Source: Deltaproteobacteria bacterium (GTDB taxonomy: Bacteria; Desulfobacterota; Desulfomonilia; Desulfomonilales; Desulfomonilaceae). Taken from it: 64,000 nucleotides of DNA. The translations under genes and the position numbers were made by a program. The notes below the pieces were generated by a model. It was not told the DNA's origin. It searched no databases and worked only from the letters and a program-made list of their open reading frames with translations. Positions 44,297-52,458 of this stretch are shown piece by piece. The stretch covers positions 1-64,000 of the forward strand of contig VGSG01000004.1 of the NCBI GenBank assembly GCA_016875095.1. Reading direction: 5' to 3'. Each line of letters begins with the position of its first letter. Position 1 is the first letter of the stretch.

Positions 44297-45090
44297 TAAT
44301 TGTGGGTGGCCTGGGCCGGATGGGCTCTCGGATGCACAAATTATTTCTCGACGCGGGCTACCGCGTCGAGGTTGCAGACAAAGCCACCGGACCTATTGCA
44401 TATGAGTCTATCGCGGAACACGACGTCATACTGCTCGCGGCGCCCATCCCCGCGCTGGAGGAATTGATGGAAGCCTTGGGGCCTTTTACGCGTCCCGACG
44501 GCGCGATTATTGACATCGCGTCCGTGAAAGCCGCGCCGATTCAAGCTATGCTGCTCCACGCCAGAGGTGAGGTCATCGGAAGTCACCCGCTCTTCGGCCC
44601 GGACACACCCTCTTTGCAGGACCAGATCGTTTTCGTTTGCCCTGCTCGCTCCAAGAAGTGGGTTGTGTGGTTTCGGCATTTCATGGAACTACAGGGCGCA
44701 AGGGTCGTGGTAATCGATCCCGACGTCCACGATCGACTCATGGCTGTGGCGCAGGTGTTCAGGCACATGCTCCTCTTTTGTTTCGCCCGGTCTCTTATGA
44801 ACATGGACTTCGACCTGCGGTCCTATTTGCCTGTTTCAGGCCCATGGTTTTCCCAGCTCACAGAGATGTTAGGCTGCCAGCTCAAACAGCGGCCCGGACT
44901 GTACGCGGAGCTTGCGGCGCATAATTCCGCCACTGGCCAGGTGGCGGAGAACTTCCTGAGGGCCGCGCAGGAAATCGCCGCGTCGTACAGGGACTCAGAT
45001 TCCTCAAGTCTTATCAGCATCATAGATGATCTTTCCAATTACATGCTCACCGAGATCTCGCCGGCCGAATCTTCTTCCGCCACACCCTGA
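44269..45090 (+). CDS. tyrA: prephenate dehydrogenase
   Basis: Oxidative decarboxylation of prephenate to 4-hydroxyphenylpyruvate. N-terminal nucleotide fold VIVGGLGRMGSRMHKLFLDA, IDIASVKAAPIQAM, then IGSHPLFGPDTPSLQDQIVF (substrate-binding His) and a helical dimer domain (FDLRSYLPVSGPWFSQLTEM). 273 aa, resembling the dehydrogenase part of the enterobacterial T-protein but without a fused mutase or ACT domain, so Tyr inhibition is not evident. Cofactor (NAD or NADP) and use of arogenate cannot be decided by eye. Last gene of the aromatic cluster. Confidence 0.92.
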   Translation: MHAREPESIVIVGGLGRMGSRMHKLFLDAGYRVEVADKATGPIAYESIAEHDVILLAAPIPALEELMEALGPFTRPDGAIIDIASVKAAPIQAMLLHARGEVIGSHPLFGPDTPSLQDQIVFVCPARSKKWVVWFRHFMELQGARVVVIDPDVHDRLMAVAQVFRHMLLFCFARSLMNMDFDLRSYLPVSGPWFSQLTEMLGCQLKQRPGLYAELAAHNSATGQVAENFLRAAQEIAASYRDSDSSSLISIIDDLSNYMLTEISPAESSSATP

Positions 45091-45223
45091 CGGCGTATCC
45101 TGCCGCCAATAACCCCAATTTCCGGATGCATCGGTAACGTTTTTGCCGCGCGCGCGAATTCCTTGTCAAAGGCCGAGCTGTTGAGGCCATGAAATACCGG
45201 CGGAACGGAAACGGAGAAAGAAC

Positions 45224-47716
45224 ATGAGAATTACACGATCAGGCTTGTGGGCTCTCGCTCTACTGGCTACCACCGGTCTCTTATCCACTGCGTGGTGCGG
45301 CTCCGAGACGACTGGTCCCGGTCAGGGTTCCCTGACCATCATCGAGCCGGACGGCAAACAGGGTAAAGACTGTCCCTTGGAACACACTGACGTCAAGGCA
45401 GACATATCAGGCTTTATTGCGCGGGTTTCCGTAAAGCAGATCTTCCACAATCCCTCTGACAAGAAGATCGAGGCTGTGTACACGTTCCCTCTTTCGGCAG
45501 AGGCGGCAGTGGACGATATGTTGATGAAGGTTGGTAAGCGAGAAGTTCGCGGAGTAATCAAACGCAAAGAAGAAGCGCGACAGATCTACGAGCAGGCCCG
45601 TGACCGAGGCCATGTTGCTTCGCTGCTGGATCAGGAGCGGCCCAATATCTTCACGCAATCCGTCGCGAACATCATGCCGGGGGAAAAAGTGGAAATCACA
45701 ATCCACTATTCCGAAGCGCTCCCATACGATGACGGCTCATTCAAATTCGTGTTTCCCATGGTTGTTGGACCGAGATTCATTCCCGGTGAACCCGGACAGA
45801 AAACAGGCACTGGTTGGGCTTCCGATACGGACCAGGTTCCCGACGCAAGCAGAATCACGCCGCCGGTGACGCCGGAAGGCATACGGGCAGGCCATGACTT
45901 GAGTCTGCAAGTGGTCATCGATGCGGGTGTGCCGATCCTCGGTATCGATTCCAAGCTGCACGAAATAGCGATCGAGCGGGACGGCGCCGCCAAGGCTTCG
46001 GTATCGCTCAAGAACAAGAAAGAAATACCCAACAAGGATTTTGTCCTGAGCTACCTTGTGGCCGGAGATGAGGTCAAGTCAGGCGTGCTGGCTCACAAGG
46101 ACGGCAAGGAAGGCTCCGCGCTGCTCATCATGATTCCTCCGCGGCGCGTGAAGCCGGAACAGATCGCTCCGAAAGAGATGATTTTCGTCATCGATTGCTC
46201 CGGCTCGCAGGCGGGTTGGCCCATAGCCAAGGCCAAAGAGGCGATGAGATACTTCATTGAGCGCATGAACCCGGAAGACACGTTCAATGTCATCGATTTC
46301 AACGTCAGCGTAAGAATGCTCTTCCCCGAGCCGAAGAAGAACACCGCGGATAGCAGGATCAAGGCGCTCCGCTATTTGGAATCCCTGGAAGCCCGAGGGG
46401 GCACATGGATGGGACCGGCTGTGGAGGCTGTGGCTAAAGCCCCCGCGCCGGAGAACAGGCTGCGGATCGTCACCTTCATGACCGACGGGTACGTGGGCAA
46501 TGATTTTGAGATCATATCCCTTGTTCAAAAGCTCCGGGGCGCCAGCAGGTGGTTTCCTTTCGGGACCGGCAATTCAGTCAACCGCTTCCTCTTGGACAAT
46601 ATGGCAAGGGTTGGAGGCGGCGAAGTGGAATACGTGCTGCTGAACTCACGCGGGCAGGATGTGGGCCGAAAATTCTATGAGCGAATAGCAAATCCGGTCC
46701 TAACGGACATGAGCATAACCACCGAAGGAATCAAACTGGAAGAGCTTTTCCCAACCCAGGTGTCGGACCTCTGGGACAGGAAGCCTCTAGTTTTCAAGGC
46801 CCGTTATACGAAGGCCGGAAAAGGGAAGATCATCCTCAAGGGCTTGCAGGCGGGAAAACCGTACGAGCAGGTCCTTGACGTCACCCTTCCGGAAACGGAA
46901 ACCGCGAACGCTTCGCTGGCTCCTTTGTGGGCCAGGGCCAAGGTGGATTCTCTCATGGATCAAGATTTCATGGGCATCCAACGCGGTAAACCCAGGAATG
47001 ACATAAAGGAAGAAATAATCCGAGTGGCCCTTGAACACCGAATAATGACTCAGTTCACGAGTTTCGTGGCAGTGGAGGAAGCGGTGATCACCACCGACGG
47101 TAAACCGGTCCGCGTGACCGTGCCCGTTGAAATGCCCGACGGAGTAAGCCGGGAAGGAGTCTTTGGAGAAACCGCGGCTAAGCTTGCCATGCCTTCTGCG
47201 CCTATGGGCCGGCTTCCGGCTTCCGGACGGTCGCCGGAAGGATACAACCTGGCTCGCGCAGGCTCCCCCGTAGCCGCGGCGAAGCGCAGAGAAGGCGCCC
47301 TGCCGGCCGAAGCCTTGGTGGAAACCACGGGTCGGTCCCAAAGAGCGCAGCTCAAAGATGAACAGGAACAAAAAGACGCCGAGAGCGGCCGTCGAACGGC
47401 CTCCATCGACAAGGAAAAGGATTTGCCGGGCTTGGAAAAACTGACCGCTGACCTGCGAACCCTGATCGAAGCCGTTGAAAAGGGTCAAGACACTTCCAAG
47501 GGCAAGGTCCGTGTCAAGGACGGTAAAGTTACGGTGCAGGTGTGGCTTACCCAGTCGACCGAAGCAGTCCTGAAAGAGCTGAAAGAAAAAGGGCTCACGA
47601 TCTCTTTCACAGCCACCGGAGGCAAACTCGTAATCGGGGCTGTGGAAGTCAAGAAGCTGGTCGAATTGGCCAAGATAGCCCAAGTCAGACTAATCGAGCC
47701 CTTGCCCGAAGCGTAG
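45224..47716 (+). CDS. exported VIT-domain and von Willebrand A protein
   Basis: Signal peptide (MRITRSGLWALALLATTGLL). Residues about 45-170 form a vault/inter-alpha-trypsin domain (DVKADISGFIARVSVKQIFH; AVYTFPLSAEAAVDDMLMKV; KRKEEARQIYEQARDRGHVA; QSVANIMPGEKVEITIHYSE). Residues about 315-490 form a vWA domain with intact MIDAS: DCSGS at 324, Thr in ARGGTWMGPAV, and MTDG with Asp421. The C-terminal 200 aa are charged and not recognised. 830 aa. Such proteins bind ligands or partners at the cell surface or periplasm through a metal ion; the partner is unknown. GGAG lies eight bases before the ATG. Single gene followed by a strong hairpin. Confidence 0.85.
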   Translation: MRITRSGLWALALLATTGLLSTAWCGSETTGPGQGSLTIIEPDGKQGKDCPLEHTDVKADISGFIARVSVKQIFHNPSDKKIEAVYTFPLSAEAAVDDMLMKVGKREVRGVIKRKEEARQIYEQARDRGHVASLLDQERPNIFTQSVANIMPGEKVEITIHYSEALPYDDGSFKFVFPMVVGPRFIPGEPGQKTGTGWASDTDQVPDASRITPPVTPEGIRAGHDLSLQVVIDAGVPILGIDSKLHEIAIERDGAAKASVSLKNKKEIPNKDFVLSYLVAGDEVKSGVLAHKDGKEGSALLIMIPPRRVKPEQIAPKEMIFVIDCSGSQAGWPIAKAKEAMRYFIERMNPEDTFNVIDFNVSVRMLFPEPKKNTADSRIKALRYLESLEARGGTWMGPAVEAVAKAPAPENRLRIVTFMTDGYVGNDFEIISLVQKLRGASRWFPFGTGNSVNRFLLDNMARVGGGEVEYVLLNSRGQDVGRKFYERIANPVLTDMSITTEGIKLEELFPTQVSDLWDRKPLVFKARYTKAGKGKIILKGLQAGKPYEQVLDVTLPETETANASLAPLWARAKVDSLMDQDFMGIQRGKPRNDIKEEIIRVALEHRIMTQFTSFVAVEEAVITTDGKPVRVTVPVEMPDGVSREGVFGETAAKLAMPSAPMGRLPASGRSPEGYNLARAGSPVAAAKRREGALPAEALVETTGRSQRAQLKDEQEQKDAESGRRTASIDKEKDLPGLEKLTADLRTLIEAVEKGQDTSKGKVRVKDGKVTVQVWLTQSTEAVLKELKEKGLTISFTATGGKLVIGAVEVKKLVELAKIAQVRLIEPLPEA

Positions 47717-47750
47717 CGCCTGCAGCGAAGCATAAGAGCTTTGCGAAGAG

Positions 47751-47792
47751 TTGCCGGGGAGGCCCTTCTTGCAAGAAGGGCCTCCCCGGCAA
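47751..47792. terminator. 42-base perfect palindrome between convergent genes
   Basis: The arm TTGCCGGGGAGGCCCTTCTT plus G is followed without spacer by its exact complement (21 bp arms). It lies between the VIT-vWA stop (47716) and the flavodoxin stop (47815), where a bidirectional terminator is expected; T-rich TCTCTTG follows on the plus strand. Confidence 0.75.
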
Positions 47793-47814
47793 TCTCTTGA
47801 AAAACTCCTACGTT

Positions 47815-48294
47815 TTACCCAAGCTTCTTGCACAGTTCTGCGACTCGCGCTCCGAGCTTTTGGGCGATATCGGTGTCCTTATCATCAGGAGCCGCCACAG
47901 ACGCCGCGCCGTAATGGCCGGTGGCAGACATGGGGTCTCCAACGATGATCATTCCGTAGATAAGCAGGCATTGAAGAATGGAAATGATCGTGGTTTCGTT
48001 GCCGCCGGCCCAATAGCCTGACGAGGCAAAGGCCGCGCCGACCTTGTTTTCCATTTGCTTGCGAACGCCCACGAATTCGTCAAAGACCCGCTTCAGATCC
48101 GCGGCCATGACCCCGAAGTACACCGGGGAACCTGCGATGATCCCTGCCGCGTTGACAAAGTCATCCCTGGTGACTTCTTGAGTCGTTTTCATGACAGCTT
48201 CCACGCCGGAAACCGACCGCACCCCTTCTGCAACCTTTTCAGCCAGCTTCCGTGTGTTCCCAGTCTTGGAATAATACAGAATCAAAACATTCAT
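47815..48294 (-). CDS. flavodoxin / NADPH-dependent FMN reductase-like protein
   Basis: The FMN phosphate loop YYSKTGNTRKLAEKVAEGV at the N-terminus, GSPVYFGVMAADLKRVFDEF and the WrbA-type FASSGYWAGGNETTIISILQ with YGMIIVGD give a small single-domain flavoprotein (159 aa). It probably acts in electron transfer or quinone/metal reduction. GGGAGG lies eight bases before the ATG. No redox partner is adjacent. The 282-base gap to 48577 contains nothing recognised. Confidence 0.85.
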   Translation of the reverse strand: MNVLILYYSKTGNTRKLAEKVAEGVRSVSGVEAVMKTTQEVTRDDFVNAAGIIAGSPVYFGVMAADLKRVFDEFVGVRKQMENKVGAAFASSGYWAGGNETTIISILQCLLIYGMIIVGDPMSATGHYGAASVAAPDDKDTDIAQKLGARVAELCKKLG

Positions 48295-48576
48295 GGTTCG
48301 TCACCTCCCATATCCTCCCGCATTTTTAGCCCGGATCAAAACGTCATGCAACCTTGGGAATTTCGTGGAGATCTTGCGGATCCTCGTGGCGCATGTATGA
48401 ATTGAGATTGACGAGTAGTGGGTCTCGGAACCAGAGCAATTATCTGTCGGATGGAGGAGTTCCCAGTGAGGGCGCCCCTGTCTGTCAAGACAGAAGACGG
48501 GGCTCATGCTGCGCTACCGAGAAATCGTTCCGGAAAACAACGATCGAGCGATAGGCTGCAGAGCCGAACGCGAGCG

Positions 48577-49659
48577 TCAGCTTGATGCGCTTGTCACGCG
48601 GTTCATGTTCCGTCGTTCAACGATGAGGGAAACGGCTACGCCGGATGCCAAGATCGCGACCACTACCACGAGCAACCACAGGGTGAAGTGTTTACCGAGG
48701 GCGAGCTTCAGCCACTCTGCGAACAGTATCTTCACGCCTACGACCATCAACACGACGGCGAGCGCGGCCTTGAGGTAGCGGAACTTCCTGACCATCCCGG
48801 CCAAAGCAAAATAGAGCGACCGGAGCCCCAGGATCGCAAACACGTTGCTGGTGAACACCAGGAAGGGGTCACCTGTGATGGCAAAGATCGCGGGGATCGA
48901 GTCGACCGCAAAGATCAGATCGGTCGTCTCCACCACGACAAGCGCCAGCGCCAGAGGCGTGAGGAGCAGCGTTCCCGGCTGAACTTGATCCACGACCTCA
49001 TCCGGCTCCGCGGGCGCTCCTGGAACCTCGCTCTCGTACGACTCCGGCGCCCCGGCGCGAACGATGAAGCGCTCGCCGTGAAACCTGGCGGTCACCGGAA
49101 ACAAGCGCCGCGTCAACCGGATCGCAACGTTCTTGTTCAGATCGGTCTGCTCCGTCCTAAGAAACAGCATCTTGAGCGCAGTGAAAATCAAGAAGACCGC
49201 GAAGAGGTAAAGAATCCAGTGGAACTCGGCGATCAGTTTCGTCCCGAGCGCGATCATCACGCCCCGCAAAACCAGAGCGCCCAAGACCCCCCAGAAAAGC
49301 ACACGGTGCTGGTAGAGCGGCGGCACAGCGAAGAAGGTGAAGATCATAGCGATGACAAAAATGTTGTCCACGCTGAGCGATTTCTCAACCACGTAGCCGG
49401 TCAGGTACTTCTCTGTCGCGGTTGAGCCGTTGTTGATCAATCCATCGACGGGGTCAACCGCGGCGCCAAGCCCAAACCATTGGCCGCCGTATGCGAAGTA
49501 CACGAACACTGCGAACGCGGACCCCAAAGCCAACCACACCGCGGACCAGGCCACGGCCTCCTTGACAGTGACCACATGGGCCTTGCGATGAAAGAGGCCC
49601 AGATCAAGCGCCAGCATGATCAGGATAAACGCGATAAATCCCGTCCATATCCAGATCAT
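48577..49659 (-). CDS. TerC/Alx-family integral membrane protein
   Basis: Eight or nine hydrophobic helices. The family motifs are FIAFILIMLALDLGLFHRKA, FLTGYVVEKSLSVDNIFVIA-type (here LTGYVVEKSLSVDNIFVIAM), RVLFWGVLGALVLRGVMIAL and ETTDLIFAVDSIPAIFAITG, whose acidic residues in membrane helices are linked to Mn2+/cation export. A hydrophilic loop occupies about residues 190-230. 360 aa. The role is probably metal-ion homeostasis, possibly of secreted proteins. AAGGAG precedes the ATG. I looked for a Mn riboswitch in 49660-49965 (306 bases) and saw none; nothing else is visible there. Confidence 0.88.
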   Translation of the reverse strand: MIWIWTGFIAFILIMLALDLGLFHRKAHVVTVKEAVAWSAVWLALGSAFAVFVYFAYGGQWFGLGAAVDPVDGLINNGSTATEKYLTGYVVEKSLSVDNIFVIAMIFTFFAVPPLYQHRVLFWGVLGALVLRGVMIALGTKLIAEFHWILYLFAVFLIFTALKMLFLRTEQTDLNKNVAIRLTRRLFPVTARFHGERFIVRAGAPESYESEVPGAPAEPDEVVDQVQPGTLLLTPLALALVVVETTDLIFAVDSIPAIFAITGDPFLVFTSNVFAILGLRSLYFALAGMVRKFRYLKAALAVVLMVVGVKILFAEWLKLALGKHFTLWLLVVVVAILASGVAVSLIVERRNMNRVTSASS

Positions 49660-49965
49660 ATCAAGGGTGGCTCCTTCGTGAGTGTAGGCCGTCTAACAAC
49701 AATTAGATCGGTTAGAGTGAACTGAAGAGTTTCGGCTTCCTGTGGGCGTTCCATGCGATGGGAGCCGGCGCCGGCGGCCGGCTAAGCCCTTTGTGTCTCG
49801 TTGATTTCGCTGTTGGGGTCTGTCTGTCAGGGACAACCAATAGCCGGCAAGACCGCCGTCCGCCTTGCGCCAAATTGAATCGGGCGCAACTCAGCTCCTT
49901 CCTAGGTTCCCGTTTCTCGACGTCAGGCAATGGTGACCTGAGAGACGGCAAGTCGCTGATATTCG

Positions 49966-50041
49966 TGGTACCCCCGGCAGGGATCGAACCTGCGACCTGC
50001 GGATTAGGAATCCGTCGCTCTATCCACTGAGCTACGGGGGC
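49966..50041 (-). tRNA. tRNA-Arg (anticodon CCT)
   Basis: On the minus strand: acceptor GCCCCCG with CGGGGGT (terminal G-U), D arm GCTCAGTGGATAGAGC, anticodon loop TTCCTAA giving CCU, T arm GCAGG-TTCGATC-CCTGC, discriminator A and encoded CCA. One mismatch closes the anticodon stem (A27-C43). Confidence 0.92.
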
Positions 50042-50144
50042 ATTTGAAGGAAATGGGAACCCCGTTCCGCAACCGACACAACTTAGGTTATGCCTGAACG
50101 CAAAGTCAAGCCCCTCATCGGCTTTGGAGGGGTGGCGGGCCGGG

Positions 50145-50204
50145 AATCTCCTTCACTTCGGACGACGCAAGGCCGTCGGATCTTTTATCGGGAGCATCCC
50201 GGCC
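50145..50204. repeat. dispersed ~60 bp repeat, copy 2 of 2
   Basis: Begins AATCTCCTTCACTTCGGACG and aligns without gaps to 2231-2290. Both copies end at TCCCGGCC. Located just beyond tRNA-Arg in the 630-base gap 50042-50671, which contains repeats but no gene I accept. Confidence 0.55.
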
Positions 50205-50216
50205 CGCGGCAGCCGG

Positions 50217-50257
50217 TGTAGCGACTGTGTTGCTTGACAGGCAACACAGTCGCTACA
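50217..50257. repeat. 17 bp inverted repeat hairpin
   Basis: TGTAGCGACTGTGTTGC, seven-base loop TTGACAG, then the exact complement. No T run, so not an obvious terminator. It may be part of a small mobile repeat together with the adjoining 50145 repeat. Confidence 0.65.
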
Positions 50258-50487
50258 AAGCCAGGGAGAACCCGGGGCCGGCGGACCTTGTTCAGGAAAT
50301 TCCGTCCTGCGCCCCGACAGGGTCGGCCCCTCCAGGGCCGGAAGGAAGCAATTATCGGCGCTCCGTACCACGGGTTTCACCCGTGGCTATTCAAGGCGCT
50401 CCCCTTTAGGGGAAAGAGATCGGCAAAAGCCCTTCTCGCAATCGTTATCGAGAACCGGAATGGTTTCTTGCTTACGGGAGCAGGATC

Positions 50488-50655
50488 TCGGAAAGAAGCC
50501 GGCCCGGATCTGTCTACGTATGGGGTGGCTTGGAGAGGAGATGAGTCGCCCCTCCAAATTGTTGCGCAACGATGCGCTCATGCTGCCCATCTCCTAGGCG
50601 CAGCCCCGGAGCGCTCGCCGAAGTCGAGGATTGTCGTGATTCCTCGGATCTTGTA
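50488..50655 (+). repeat. intergenic repeat, diverged copy C of the 189 bp family
   Basis: Shares TACGTATGGGG, CCCCTCCAAATTGTTGCGCA followed by ACGATGCGCTC, and GCAGCCCCGGAGCG with copies A and B. The hairpin arms are imperfect here (TTGGAGAGGAGA with TCGCCCCTCCAA), and the 3' 30 bases no longer align. Confidence 0.6.
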
Positions 50656-50671
50656 AGTGAGGCGTCAGAAT

Positions 50672-51181
50672 TCACACCTTTTTCGGGATCGGCTCCACGT
50701 CGCACTGATCGCCAAGGGTGGCCGCCACTTCCGCTTGCAGCGCGGCAAGGGCGGCCTGGTCTTCCAGCTCGACGACCAGTTCTCCGGTGTCGAAGCATTT
50801 CAGGCGACCGTGCTTTTCGAAGATCTCCACCGCCTCTTTCGGATTCACGGTGATCCACCCCTTCATCCGTAGGAGCAATTCGGCGCCGGTGAACTCGCGC
50901 TCAATGGTGAGATCGATCTCTCTGCGTTTGCCCTTCCACCCGATCACAGCCGGTCGAACAAGAACCGGTATGACCGGATCGCGCATCGCGGCGCATCGAA
51001 ACCACATTTTTGCTCTCAACATGACGTTGGTGTCCTCTTCGTTGATGTTGTATCGTCCGCGCCGCTTCCAGCCGATGAGAATGCGCTGAGGGAACCGAGA
51101 GTTGCGGACGTATTTCCGGAATCGCCAGGAGAAACCCGTTAGATCCGGACGCATGATTTCATGGAAGCGGAGACGAGGCAA
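50672..51181 (-). CDS. hypothetical protein, 169 aa
   Basis: Basic N-terminal half (RFHEIMRPDLTGFSWRFRKY; RILIGWKRRGRYNINEED) and an acidic, helix/strand C-terminal half (GELVVELEDQAALAALQAEV). No signal peptide, membrane segment or motif that I know. An ATG at residue 10 (MRPDLTGF) is an alternative start. It stands alone. The 193-base AT-rich gap to the carboxypeptidase gene probably holds divergent promoters. Confidence 0.5.
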   Translation of the reverse strand: MPRLRFHEIMRPDLTGFSWRFRKYVRNSRFPQRILIGWKRRGRYNINEEDTNVMLRAKMWFRCAAMRDPVIPVLVRPAVIGWKGKRREIDLTIEREFTGAELLLRMKGWITVNPKEAVEIFEKHGRLKCFDTGELVVELEDQAALAALQAEVAATLGDQCDVEPIPKKV

Positions 51182-51374
51182 GGGGCCTCCGACGCGGAGC
51201 CCATTGACGCGCGTGGGCGCGATTTTTTCACGCTTTATTTCTTTCTGTTTGATTCTGGGTAGGAAGAAAAAGAACTTCCCAAATCAATGGAAGTATGCTA
51301 TAAATTATCCCATTAATAGATGAATTTGACAGACGAAAAGGTCTGTCTGCACGGGTCGATCACAGGTAGGACTT

Positions 51375-52400
51375 ATGTTTTTCTTCCAAGGGGCTACCCT
51401 GTCCCGTCTGGCCGTCATACTGGTTTTCCTGACTGGGTTTCTCTTTCCGGCTCTGGTTGACCTACCGGATGCTTCTGCGCGTTCATGGTCGCAGAATTCC
51501 AAAGAAAAGGCGCCCGTGAAGCAAAAGGCTGCAGGAAAAGAGAAAAAAGCCGTCAAGCGCGATGTGCAGGCCAAAGCGGCTTACTGCGTAAACCTTGCCA
51601 GCAACAGGACTCTCCTGGCCAAGAATCCCGACGCGCAACTGCCCGTGGCAAGCCTCACCAAGCTGATGACCGCTCTGGTGGCGCTGGACCACATGCCGTT
51701 GGACAAGAAGATCGAGGTTCCCGAGCTGGTCCGGAAGATCCCCAAGTCGGTGGTGGGTCTGAAGCCGGGGGATCGTGTATCGGTAAAGGATTTGCTCCAC
51801 GGCTTACTCATGGCATCGGGCAATGACTGCGCCGAGACCCTGGCGGGCGCGTTTCCGGGCGGCCGGGAGAAATTCGTGGCAGCCATGAACAAGAAAGCCC
51901 GCGCGATGGGTGTGGAAAGGACTCGATTTTACACGCCCAGCGGCCTGGATCATAAGGATGTGCGCGCCGGCCACGAGGACAAGAAATCGGTTGATGTGAA
52001 GTCCAACGTTTCAACTGCTCGGGAAATCGCGTTGATAGCGCGCCAGGCTTTTGCTCACAGAGCAATCAAGGAAATCTCCCTCAAGAGACACTACACGTTG
52101 GCGAGCGCTGTGTCAGCGAATGGTTACTTTGTCCGCAACACCAACAAGCTCCTGCGGGACAATCTGCCCCTGGAAGCCGGCAAGACCGGATACACCGTCC
52201 GAGCGGGACACTGCCTCGCAACTAAATTCCATCCCGGGCATAACATTTTCCTCATTGTGGTGCTGGGTAGTCCGGACCACTTCAAAGACACCCGACTCAT
52301 CTACAATAAGGCGCTCAGGAAGGCCGGCGGCGTGGACGAGAAGGCCCACACACGCGTCTCGGACACGAGCAAGCCGCGGCGTCATGGCCTTGGCGGCTGA
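51375..52400 (+). CDS. D-alanyl-D-alanine carboxypeptidase (penicillin-binding protein 5 type)
   Basis: Peptidase S11 family, trimming the terminal D-Ala of peptidoglycan peptides in the periplasm. A signal peptide (LAVILVFLTGFLFPALVDLP, cleavage near ASA-RS) and a Lys-rich linker precede the domain. The active-site motifs are S93-x-x-K (VASLTKLM), S148-G-N (MASGNDCAETLAG) and K270-T-G (EAGKTGYTVRAG). The C-terminus stops soon after the catalytic domain (SKPRRHGLGG), without the beta domain or membrane-binding amphipathic helix of PBP5, so it is probably soluble or attached otherwise. 341 aa. Confidence 0.9.
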   Translation: MFFFQGATLSRLAVILVFLTGFLFPALVDLPDASARSWSQNSKEKAPVKQKAAGKEKKAVKRDVQAKAAYCVNLASNRTLLAKNPDAQLPVASLTKLMTALVALDHMPLDKKIEVPELVRKIPKSVVGLKPGDRVSVKDLLHGLLMASGNDCAETLAGAFPGGREKFVAAMNKKARAMGVERTRFYTPSGLDHKDVRAGHEDKKSVDVKSNVSTAREIALIARQAFAHRAIKEISLKRHYTLASAVSANGYFVRNTNKLLRDNLPLEAGKTGYTVRAGHCLATKFHPGHNIFLIVVLGSPDHFKDTRLIYNKALRKAGGVDEKAHTRVSDTSKPRRHGLGG

Positions 52401-52458
52401 TGGACTTCATACACTTCGGCCTCGAAACCAATACGCTCTCAAAGAAGCAAAGGGCATT

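Noticed and set aside
49660-49965. Manganese (yybP-ykoY) riboswitch upstream of the TerC-family gene
   Set aside because: Such genes often have one, but I could not find the conserved loop sequences or a terminator in this stretch.
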